Shown here piece after piece: positions 8,297 to 15,949 of a stretch of 64,000 bases of DNA (within the stretch, counting starts at the first letter, position 1; each line of letters starts with the position of its first letter). The notes below the pieces were generated by a model that saw only the letters and a list, made by a program, of their open reading frames with translations, made no database searches and was not told the origin of the DNA. Location: contig NZ_SZZM01000004.1 of assembly GCF_005281615.1 (NCBI RefSeq), forward strand, positions 360,034-424,033, written 5' to 3'. The stretch comes from Rhodoligotrophos defluvii (lineage in GTDB: Bacteria; Pseudomonadota; Alphaproteobacteria; Rhizobiales; Im1). The translations under genes were made by a program, and so were the position numbers.

Positions 8297-9340
8297 CTAT
8301 TTGCTCGCAGTCATGCCGGTAACCTTGCCGACGGTCTCGTTCCAGCGCTGCACGCAGGCTTCATCGCATCGGGCCGCCCATTTCTTGAGCACCACCTCCT
8401 GCAGGATCCGCCGCCGCTCCTGGTCATCGACCTCCGATGGCGCCACGTAGGTCATGGAGGCCGCGGGCCCATAAGGGCATTCGGCGCGTCCCGTATTGCA
8501 GTCGATGCCCGCCTTGTCGTCCGTGGCGGTCAGCGCCCAGAGGTCGTTCTCCAGGGTGGTCACCGCCTTGCCGATGGCCGCGCGCTGGCCTTCCGGCAAC
8601 GCTTCCCACTTCGCCTTGTTGGCGGCGATCAGGGTGAGGCCCCAGCCGAACCGCATGCCATAGAGGTGCTTGGTCACCTCCGGCCACTTGAAGGAATAGC
8701 CGGTGAGGGTGCCGGTAATCCCGCAATCCACCACCCCGCGCTGCAGGGCCGGCACCACCTCCGCCAACGGAATGCTCACGCCCACCGCGCCGGCCGCCTC
8801 GACGAACTCGTTCATGCTGGCGCCATAGAAGCGGATCTTGCGGCCCTTGATGTCAGCCAGGCTGTTCACCGGCTCCCGGCAATAGAGGATCTGGCTCGGA
8901 TTGGGGTAGACGCCGAGCAGGATCAGCCCGTGCTTCTTCTCCAGGCTCTCCGCCATGACCGGGCGATACGCCTCCAGCGCCTTGCGGCCCGTATCCACGT
9001 CCTGGATCAGGGTGGCGAGCTCGAGGCCCTCGATCACCGGGTCGTCCGCCACCGAATAGCCCACCACGATATGGCCGATGTCGAACACGCCCAGCGTGGC
9101 AAGCCGCAACAGCTCCACCCCGGAAAGGCCGAGCTCGGAATAGGAGGTCACCGTGGCCGTCACCTCGCCATTGGTCATCTCTTTCAGCTTTTCCGACCAG
9201 AACGGCTTCTCCAGCCGCTCATAGGCGTTCAGATTGGACCAGGGCGCCACCACCTTGAGCTCCGTCTGCGCATCGGCCGCGGTGCTGAACAGGGCCGCCA
9301 GACCGAAAGCGGCCGCGCCCACCAAGTTACGGATCGTCAT
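8297..9340 (-). CDS. TRAP transporter substrate-binding protein (DctP family)
   Basis: A 347-residue periplasmic binding protein. Residues 1-24 form a signal peptide (cleavage after ADA). The mature part has the DctP fold, including GRKIRFYGASMNEFVEAAGA, with the substrate-contacting arginine region, and LQRGVVDCGITGTLTGYSFKWPEVTKHLY, the usual helix before the second lobe. It captures an organic acid for the DctQ-DctM pair downstream. Two cysteines late in the mature domain (AGIDCNTGRAECPYG) may form a disulfide. The adjacent hydantoinase genes suggest a cyclic imide, lactam or related acid, which is inference. Confidence 0.9.
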   Translation of the reverse strand: MTIRNLVGAAAFGLAALFSTAADAQTELKVVAPWSNLNAYERLEKPFWSEKLKEMTNGEVTATVTSYSELGLSGVELLRLATLGVFDIGHIVVGYSVADDPVIEGLELATLIQDVDTGRKALEAYRPVMAESLEKKHGLILLGVYPNPSQILYCREPVNSLADIKGRKIRFYGASMNEFVEAAGAVGVSIPLAEVVPALQRGVVDCGITGTLTGYSFKWPEVTKHLYGMRFGWGLTLIAANKAKWEALPEGQRAAIGKAVTTLENDLWALTATDDKAGIDCNTGRAECPYGPAASMTYVAPSEVDDQERRRILQEVVLKKWAARCDEACVQRWNETVGKVTGMTASK

Positions 9341-9428
9341 GTCCTCACCCCATCTGTGATCCGGCCACGATGGAAGCCCTTAGGCCCGCCCGTCAATTAT
9401 CCTCTTCATATTCCATTATATCTCTCGG

Positions 9429-11501
9429 CTATGGTTCTGATCCCTTGCGGGCGCGCAAGGTGATGTCGAGCCAGCCGAACCCGTTCACGTCGGCCTTGTC
9501 GTCGGTGCTGAGCACCACCGTCGTGGTCTCCGCCTCGATGATGGCGGGGCCGGTGATGGTGTGGCCCGGCGCGAGCGTGTCGAGATCATAGACCGGAACC
9601 TCGCGCCAGCTGCCGAAGAAAGCCTGGCGCGAGCGCGCAGGCTTGGCCGGCCCGGTTGCCGGCGCCGCCCTCTGCACCCCGAGGCTGGCAGGCACTTCGC
9701 CCACCGCTGCCACGCGGGCATTGACCAGCACCACCTCCTGGCCGGGCGATGAATAGGTGTAGAGCTCCTCGTGGCGCTTGTGGAACCGCTCGATCACCGC
9801 GTCCATCAGCCCGGGATCGGAGAGGTCCAGCCCGTCGAGGCTCACATCCACCTCGAAGATCTGCTCGCCATAGCGCATCTCGGCCGAGCGCTCGATATGG
9901 ATCGGCCCCTTGAACCACGAGCCCAGCCGCCGCATGGCCTCCTGCTCCAGCTCGCCGAAGATCTCGCGGAGCTTGCCGCTGTCCAGCACGGCCGTATCGC
10001 CGATATGGCTGCGGGTCACCTCATAGCGCAGGTCGCTCGCCAGCATGCCCCAGGCCGACAGCACCGAGGCGACCGTCGGCACCACCACCCGCGTCATCTC
10101 CATCTCGCGGGCCACTTCCACCGCGTGCAGGCCGGCCGCGCCGCCGAAGCTCAGGAGGGTGAAGCGGCGCGGGTCCACACCGCGGCGCAGGGTCATCAGG
10201 CGGATGCCGTCGGCCATCTTGAGGTTGATCAGCCGGAAGATGCCGGCCGCGGTCTCGTCCCGGCTCAGGCCCAGCTTGGCCGCCAGCCGGTCCACTGCGG
10301 CCTCCGCAGCGGCACGGTCGAGCTTGCGCCGGCCGCCCAGGAAATTGTCGGGATCGAGATAGCCGAGCAGCAGATTGGCGTCCGTCACCGCTGGTTCCGT
10401 TCCGCCATTGCTGTAGCAGGCCGGCCCGGGCACTGCCCCCGCGCTTTCCGGCCCCACATGGAACGTGCCGCCATCGTCGACCCGGGCGAGCGAGCCGCCG
10501 CCCGCGCCGATGCTGATGATGTCCAAGCTGCGCAGGGCGATGCGCTGGCCGGCAAGACCCCGCTCCGAGGACAGGGCGATCTGCCCGTCCGCGATCAGCG
10601 AGATGTCGGTGCTGGTGCCGCCCATGTCGAACGGGATGAGATTGCCTTGCCCGATGAGCTCGGCGCAGCGGCGCGCGCCGGCAATGCCGCCCGCAGGACC
10701 CGAGAGAACCGTGCCGGCCGCGAGGCGCGCGGCCTCCTCCACCGGCGCGATCCCGCCATGAGACAGGATGATGAACAGCGAGCCCTCGAAGCCGTGCTCG
10801 GCGAGCCGTCGCTCCAGATTGCCCAGATATTTGCGCACCGCCGGCCCCACATAGGCATTCACCACCGTGGTGCACACCCGCTCGTATTCCTTGATCTGCG
10901 GCAGCACGTCGCTCGACAGCGAGACATAGGCGTCCGGCATCTCGCGCGCGAGCACCTGCAGCGTGCGCTGCTCGTGCGCCGGGTTGCGATAGGCATGGAA
11001 ATAGCACACCGCGACCGAGGTCACCTTCTCCTGCTTCAGCCGCGCGATCTCGCGGTCAAGGGATGCTTCGTCCAGCGGGATGAGCACCCGGCCGTCGAAG
11101 GCCATGCGCTCGCGCACCCCCCGCCGCAGGTTGCGCGGCACCAGCGGCTCCGGCGCCGGCAGCAGCAGGTTGTAGCGCTCATCCTTAAGCCCCTCGCGCA
11201 TTTCGATGACGTCCCGATGGCCCTCGGTGGTGAGCAGGCCCACTTTGGCGCCTTTGCGCTCGAGCAAGGCGTTGGTGGCCACCGTCGTGCCGTGCACGAT
11301 CCGGTCGGTGGCGCCGAGCAGGGCGGCGAGATCCATGCCCAGCCGGGCGGCGAGGTCGGTCAGCCCCGCAATGACGCCGATCGATTGGTCCTCCGGCGTG
11401 GAGGGCGACTTGGTGAAGGTTGTGACGCCTTGGTCATCGATGGCCACCAGGTCCGTGAAGGTGCCGCCGACATCGATGCCGACGCGAAACGTCTGGGTCA
11501 T
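9429..11501 (-). CDS. Hydantoinase/oxoprolinase subunit A (HyuA-like)
   Basis: A 690-residue ATP-dependent enzyme subunit of the hydantoinase A / oxoprolinase / acetone and acetophenone carboxylase superfamily. The N-terminus has the phosphate-binding strand GIDVGGTFTDLVAIDDQG, followed by GTTVATNALLERKGAKVGLLTTEG, and the centre has IPFDMGGTSTDISLIADG, all signature segments of the ASKHA-type fold. It works with the HyuB subunit encoded 81 bases upstream to open cyclic amides or carboxylate a ketone-like substrate with ATP hydrolysis. The exact substrate cannot be deduced. The TRAP genes follow on the same strand. Confidence 0.92.
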   Translation of the reverse strand: MTQTFRVGIDVGGTFTDLVAIDDQGVTTFTKSPSTPEDQSIGVIAGLTDLAARLGMDLAALLGATDRIVHGTTVATNALLERKGAKVGLLTTEGHRDVIEMREGLKDERYNLLLPAPEPLVPRNLRRGVRERMAFDGRVLIPLDEASLDREIARLKQEKVTSVAVCYFHAYRNPAHEQRTLQVLAREMPDAYVSLSSDVLPQIKEYERVCTTVVNAYVGPAVRKYLGNLERRLAEHGFEGSLFIILSHGGIAPVEEAARLAAGTVLSGPAGGIAGARRCAELIGQGNLIPFDMGGTSTDISLIADGQIALSSERGLAGQRIALRSLDIISIGAGGGSLARVDDGGTFHVGPESAGAVPGPACYSNGGTEPAVTDANLLLGYLDPDNFLGGRRKLDRAAAEAAVDRLAAKLGLSRDETAAGIFRLINLKMADGIRLMTLRRGVDPRRFTLLSFGGAAGLHAVEVAREMEMTRVVVPTVASVLSAWGMLASDLRYEVTRSHIGDTAVLDSGKLREIFGELEQEAMRRLGSWFKGPIHIERSAEMRYGEQIFEVDVSLDGLDLSDPGLMDAVIERFHKRHEELYTYSSPGQEVVLVNARVAAVGEVPASLGVQRAAPATGPAKPARSRQAFFGSWREVPVYDLDTLAPGHTITGPAIIEAETTTVVLSTDDKADVNGFGWLDITLRARKGSEP

Positions 11502-11582
11502 GGGTCGCCTGTCCAGGGTAGGAGCTCGTGAGAAGGGTGCCGAAAAGGTGTAAGGGCTGGGTTCAGGGTCTAGACGGGGGGT

Positions 11583-13220
11583 CTAGACCATTTCCCGCTC
11601 GCGGTCGCGCTTGCGCGCGTCCGGGCTGCGCCTGGCCGGATCGCCCCAGCCGCCGCCACCGCCCGAGTTGATGTCCAAGAGGTCGCCCGCATTGATCTCG
11701 ATGCCGTATTCCTTGGTCTTCAGATCCCGCACCGAGCCGTTCGAGATGAGCCGATAATGATGCGGCAGCCCGTCCTTGCCGCCCAGCATGCCGGCCGCGC
11801 CATGCCGGATGCCTTCGCCCGCGGTATGAGCATAGGCGGGCACCTCCACCCTCAGTCGCATGCTGGCGCCCAGCCCGCCGCGATACTGGCCATCGCCGCC
11901 CGACCCTGGTCGGAACTCATGCGACTCGAACAAGAGCGGGAAGCGCGCTTCCGCCCCCTCGATGCTGCCGAACTTGATGCCGCCGGCCGAATGCCACTCG
12001 CCGGCGGTCGACCAGCCGTCGCCCTTGGGCGAGGCGCCGCCGCCCGGGCGCGCATGGAACATGTGCCAGATGAACCGCTTGCCGTTGCGCGGATTGTCGC
12101 CGGTGATCGAGATGCGGAACCGCCGTCCCCAGCCGCCCATGGCCCGGTCCGGACAGGCCGGTGCCAGCGCCTTCACGATCGCCTCGACGATCTCGTTGGA
12201 CGGGTGGGTGGTGGACAGGGTGACCGGAGCGTTGTTCTCCGCCCACACGACCGTGCCCGGCTTGGCCTTTACCTTCAGAATCCTGAAAACGCCGTCATTC
12301 TTCGGGATGTCCGGATCGATGAGATAGGCAAACGCCATGGCCACCGCCGCTTGCGTGTTGGCATGGGACGAATTGGCGAAGCTGTTCGACTGCGGATCGC
12401 TGTCGGTCAAGTCGATCTCGAGATCGCTGCCCGTCTTGGTCACCTTCGCCGCAATGCGGATATTCTCGCGGCCCCGGCCGTCGTCGTCCAGGAAGGCCTC
12501 GCCGTAATAGACGCCGTCCTTCCAGCTCTCGACAATGGCGCGGGCGCGGCGCTCGGCCCCATCGAGAATGGCTTCCACCGCGTCCACCGTCACCTCGGCG
12601 CCCACCTCGTCGAACAGCTTCTTCAGCCGCCGCTCGCCTAAGTGGGCGGCCCCGATCATGGCGTCGAGGTCGCCACGGAAGTCGCGGGGAAAACGGACAT
12701 TGAGGATGATGGTGTCCATCACGTCGTCCCGGAGCTTGCCCGCCTCGTAGAGCTTGAGCGGCGGGATGCGGATGCCCTCCTGCCAGATCTCCGTGGCGGC
12801 GGGGTTGTAGGCGCCGTGGGTCGCCCCGCCGATATCGCCCATATGCGCCCGCGCGATGGTCCAGAACAGGCGCTTGTCACCCGCATAGACCGGCACGAAC
12901 ACGGTCACGTCCGGCAGGTGGTTGCCGCCACCCGCATAGGGGTCGTTGACGATGATCACGTCGCCGGGCTGGATGCGGCCGGCGAATTTCTCCTCGATGG
13001 CCCGTGCCGCCCAGGGCAGGGCGCCCACATGCACCGGTATGTGGTCGGCCTGCGCGATCAGCCGGCACTGCGCATCGCAGATCGCCATGGAGAAGTCGCG
13101 GCTCGCATTCAGGATCTGCGAATAGGACGTGCGCAGCATCGCCTCGCCCATCTCCTCGACGATGGAGCTCAAGCGATGCTGGATCACCGACCTGGTGATG
13201 GGATCAATCGAATTGGCCAC
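11583..13220 (-). CDS. Hydantoinase/oxoprolinase subunit B (HyuB-like)
   Basis: A 545-residue catalytic partner of HyuA. Family landmarks are DPITRSVIQHRLSSIVEEMG, the GDVIIVNDPYAGGGNHLPDV metal/active-site segment, the central AHMGDIGG, and the C-terminal INSGGGGGWGDPARR. The start is the GTG at 13220, not the longer reading frame to 13346, because GGGGAG lies seven bases before the GTG and homologues begin at about this point. The pair with HyuA is complete. It forms an apparent operon with HyuA and the TRAP importer. Confidence 0.92.
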   Translation of the reverse strand: MANSIDPITRSVIQHRLSSIVEEMGEAMLRTSYSQILNASRDFSMAICDAQCRLIAQADHIPVHVGALPWAARAIEEKFAGRIQPGDVIIVNDPYAGGGNHLPDVTVFVPVYAGDKRLFWTIARAHMGDIGGATHGAYNPAATEIWQEGIRIPPLKLYEAGKLRDDVMDTIILNVRFPRDFRGDLDAMIGAAHLGERRLKKLFDEVGAEVTVDAVEAILDGAERRARAIVESWKDGVYYGEAFLDDDGRGRENIRIAAKVTKTGSDLEIDLTDSDPQSNSFANSSHANTQAAVAMAFAYLIDPDIPKNDGVFRILKVKAKPGTVVWAENNAPVTLSTTHPSNEIVEAIVKALAPACPDRAMGGWGRRFRISITGDNPRNGKRFIWHMFHARPGGGASPKGDGWSTAGEWHSAGGIKFGSIEGAEARFPLLFESHEFRPGSGGDGQYRGGLGASMRLRVEVPAYAHTAGEGIRHGAAGMLGGKDGLPHHYRLISNGSVRDLKTKEYGIEINAGDLLDINSGGGGGWGDPARRSPDARKRDREREMV

Positions 13221-13291
13221 AGGTGAACTCCCCAAGACAAGGCGCGGCGCGCAGGGTGCCCGGTCTGCGCCATGACTGCAACGTGACGCTA

Positions 13292-13380
13292 GAGCATGAT
13301 CCCGAAAAGTGGATACCGGTTTTCTGAAAAGATCATGCTCAAGCAAAGGTTAGAGCGGGATGACGACTCGAAGATAAGTC
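13292..13380. repeat. Interspersed palindromic repeat, copy 1
   Basis: The outer arms GAGCATGATC (13292-13301) and GATCATGCTC (13331-13340) are perfect inverted repeats, with an inner GAAAA / TTTTC pair, so the element can fold into a long hairpin. It continues rightwards into AAGCAAAGG and GAGCGGGATGAC. Related composites occur at 27660, 37076 and 54482 in the same orientation. It sits in the gap between the LysR and HyuB genes. This type of mobile-like palindrome is widespread in Hyphomicrobiales genomes. Confidence 0.8.
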
Positions 13381-13416
13381 ATCCTGCGATGGGCCGGCGC
13401 TGCCGTCCAATATTGG

Positions 13417-13429
13417 TTCCGTATCGGAA
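13417..13429. promoter_or_regulatory. Candidate operator, perfect inverted repeat
   Basis: TTCCGTATCGGAA is a perfect five-base inverted repeat about a three-base centre, in an AT-rich patch between the LysR regulator gene and the HyuB-HyuA-TRAP operon it probably controls. The size and position fit a LysR-type or small-dimer operator. The assignment is inference from position. Confidence 0.4.
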
Positions 13430-13475
13430 TATATGCGGCGCCTGCGGCAGGCAAGCCGCGCGAAAGCCCACCGCC

Positions 13476-14423
13476 TCACACCGGCTCACGGCGGCCGGCG
13501 CCGTGCGGGGCCTCATCCTCGGCACGGCCTTCGATCAAAGGCGCAAGGCGCACGTCGTCCACCGCTGCGAGCAGCTCCTCGATCAGCGGCTCGGCTTTGT
13601 CCCGCGGCCACACCGCATAGAGCTCGACCAGCGGGCTGTCATCCAGCAGCGGCTTGAACACCACGTCCTCATAGGCGAGCCGGCGGGCCGAGCGCGGCAC
13701 CAGCGCCATGCCGAGCCCGCTCGCCACCAGGCATAGCATGGTGGTCATCTGGTGCGCCTCCTGGATCTTCCCCGGCGAATATCCGCCCGATTGGCAGAGG
13801 TGCATGATCAACTCGCGGAAGCCCGGTGCTTCTTCCGTATCGAAGATCACCAGCGGCGTCCCGTTCAGGGCCGCAAGCTGCAGGGCAGCCTCTTGGGCGA
13901 GCGGGTGCGATGCCGGCAGCGCCACCACGAACGGCTCCTGGTGGACCAGGCGGATGCTCAGGTGCTCGTCGATCACCGGCGGCCGCACGAAGCCGATATG
14001 GATCTCGCCCTTTTCGAGACCGATCAGCTGCGCGGGGGAAGACATTTCGCGCAAGGAGAGGTTCACGTCCGGCAGGCGCTCGCTGAACGCCGCCAGCACC
14101 GGCGGGGCGAATTCGAGGGCGGCCGAGCCGGTGATCCCGACGATCAGCCGGCCCGCTTGGCCGCTCGCTGCGCGGCGTGTCATGGAACGGGCGCGATCCA
14201 CCTGGCTCAGCACCTGCCGCGCCTCCCGCAGCAAGGTGCGGCCGGCAGGCGTCAGGTCGATCGGCCTGCGGCTGCGGTCGAACAGGGTGACTTGCAGCTC
14301 CTCCTCGAGCGCGCGGATCTGCTGCGACAGGGGCGGCTGGGCGATGTTGAGGCTTTCGGCCGCGCGTCCGAAATGACGCTGCTCTGCCAGGGCGACGAAA
14401 TAGCGAAGGTGCCTCAGCTCCAT
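13476..14423 (-). CDS. LysR-family transcriptional regulator
   Basis: A 315-residue regulator. Residues 1-60 are the winged helix-turn-helix (MELRHLRYFVALAEQRHFGRAA at the start, then LNIAQPPLSQQIRALEEEL). The rest is a periplasmic-binding-like co-inducer domain (LIVGITGSAALEFAPPVL; LVHQEPFVVALPASHPLA). The BenM/CatR-like first helix suggests a regulator of organic-acid or aromatic catabolism. It is encoded between the NtaA-type monooxygenase gene and hyuB, all on the minus strand, and is the likely controller of the locus. Confidence 0.88.
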   Translation of the reverse strand: MELRHLRYFVALAEQRHFGRAAESLNIAQPPLSQQIRALEEELQVTLFDRSRRPIDLTPAGRTLLREARQVLSQVDRARSMTRRAASGQAGRLIVGITGSAALEFAPPVLAAFSERLPDVNLSLREMSSPAQLIGLEKGEIHIGFVRPPVIDEHLSIRLVHQEPFVVALPASHPLAQEAALQLAALNGTPLVIFDTEEAPGFRELIMHLCQSGGYSPGKIQEAHQMTTMLCLVASGLGMALVPRSARRLAYEDVVFKPLLDDSPLVELYAVWPRDKAEPLIEELLAAVDDVRLAPLIEGRAEDEAPHGAGRREPV

Positions 14424-14437
14424 GGCATGGTGGTATA

Positions 14438-14459
14438 AAGCATTTTCGAGCGAAGTGGG
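14438..14459. repeat. Single partial copy of the GCATTTTCGAGCGAAG repeat
   Basis: This 22-base stretch is identical to the left half of each 66-base tandem unit at 27762-27959 but lacks the right hairpin arm. It lies in the 54-base gap between the monooxygenase and LysR genes. It is a truncated member of the same repeat family. Confidence 0.75.
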
Positions 14460-14477
14460 TAGGTCTGTCGAGCTAGG

Positions 14478-15782
14478 TCAGCCCGCCCGCAGGTTCTCGC
14501 GCAAGGTGCGGCCTTCGTAACGGGTGCGGAAGATGCCGCGCCGCTGCAGCTCGGGCACCACGCTCCGGCAGAACGCCTCGATCGACCCGGGGAAATAGGT
14601 GGGCGAGATCACGAACCCGTCGCAGGCGCCGGACTCGAACAGATGCTGCATGCGGTCGGCGATCGACTGCGGCGTGCCAACCAGCTCGTTGGTCACCCGC
14701 GCCGCCGCCTCTTTGAGGCTGATATTCTCCGCGGCCATGATCGCGCGCAGCTTGTCGGCCGTACCTTGGATGCCCTGGTTGCCCTGCATCGCGGCAAGCG
14801 CCGCCTCGTCGCCATCCTGGGCGAGATCGATACCGAGATAGCTGGAATTGTTGGCCAGCGCCAGGTCGGGATCGATGAGCGACTGCAGATACTCGGCCTT
14901 CTCCTGCGCAATGGCCTCCGTCTCGCCCACCACCACCCGCATTTGCGGCATGATCACGCAATCCTCGGGTCGGCGCCCGTTCGCGACGAGCCTGCGGTGC
15001 ATGTCCGCGGTAAACGCCTTGAGGTCGGGCTCCCGGCTGCTGGGCGCGAAGATCATCTCGGCCCAGCGCGCAGCGAAATCGCGCCCGCGCGGTGATGCGC
15101 CGGCCTGCATGATCACCGGCCGACCCTGGGGCGAGCGCGGGATCGAGAGGGGGCCACGGGTGCTCACATATTTGCCGCGGTAATTGGCATAGCGCATCTT
15201 CGCTGGATCGCCGAACACTCCGTTCTTCTTGTCGTGAACGAAGACGTCCTCCCCCCAGCAGTCCCACAGGGCGAAGCAGGCCTCCACCACTTCGTCGGCG
15301 CGGGCATAGCGCTCGTCCCGCGGCGGGATCTCGTCCATGCCGAAATTGCGCGCCTCGAGATTGGTCGCCGACGTGACCACATTCCAGGCGACCCGGCCCT
15401 TGCTGATAATGTCGAGGGAGGCGAGCTGCCGTGCGATCGTGTAGGGGTGGTTGAAGGTGGTCGAGATGGTGGCGCCCAGGCCCAGATGCCGCGTCACCCG
15501 CGCCATCAGCGGCAGCACCATCAGCGGGTCGAGAAAGCTGATCTGCCCGCCCTTGCCGATATAGGTGGCAAAGCTGCCCCGGTGAATGTCGTAGAGCCCG
15601 AGCAGGTCGGCGAAGAAGCAGCCGTCGAAGCAGGCGCCCTCCAGAACCTGCGCGATCTGCTCGTAGCGGCTCGGCTCCAGGATGTCGTGCAGCGTGGATT
15701 CCGGGTGGCGCCAGCCGCCGGCGTGGTTGGCGGTCGGCCCGGTCTTGAGATAGGCGAGAAGATGCAGCTTGCGCTTGGCCAA
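14478..15782 (-). CDS. LLM-class flavin monooxygenase, NtaA/SnaA/DszA type
   Basis: A 434-residue FMN-dependent monooxygenase of the bacterial-luciferase-like class. Signature segments include LGLGATISTTFNHPYTIARQ, ASLDIISKGRVAWNVVTSA, ARNFG and MQAGASPRGRDFAARWAEMIF. Relatives oxidise nitrilotriacetate, sulfonates, dibenzothiophene sulfone and pristinamycin precursors, using reduced FMN from a separate reductase. No reductase is encoded next to it; the only one in the window is at 19888. The start is TTG, supported by GGAGG seven bases upstream. It is the first gene of the minus-strand LysR/Hyu/TRAP series. Confidence 0.9.
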   Translation of the reverse strand: MAKRKLHLLAYLKTGPTANHAGGWRHPESTLHDILEPSRYEQIAQVLEGACFDGCFFADLLGLYDIHRGSFATYIGKGGQISFLDPLMVLPLMARVTRHLGLGATISTTFNHPYTIARQLASLDIISKGRVAWNVVTSATNLEARNFGMDEIPPRDERYARADEVVEACFALWDCWGEDVFVHDKKNGVFGDPAKMRYANYRGKYVSTRGPLSIPRSPQGRPVIMQAGASPRGRDFAARWAEMIFAPSSREPDLKAFTADMHRRLVANGRRPEDCVIMPQMRVVVGETEAIAQEKAEYLQSLIDPDLALANNSSYLGIDLAQDGDEAALAAMQGNQGIQGTADKLRAIMAAENISLKEAAARVTNELVGTPQSIADRMQHLFESGACDGFVISPTYFPGSIEAFCRSVVPELQRRGIFRTRYEGRTLRENLRAG

Positions 15783-15949
15783 CCCAAAGCCTCCACCAAC
15801 GCCGTCCGTGAATCATCCACTTTTGCTTTGGAAAAGCTAAGCCAGGGCTTCAGAATTTCCAAAGCACATCCGATGCGGCAGTTTGTATCGCTATGGGGCT
15901 AACGAAGCAGGCCCTCGCTGGTTCTCGGTTCCCGTTCGGCGCCTCGCAG

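Noticed and set aside
9771..11531. 586-codon frame antisense to hyuA
   Set aside because: A shadow of the HyuA reading frame with no domain features; the sense strand is a canonical HyuA.
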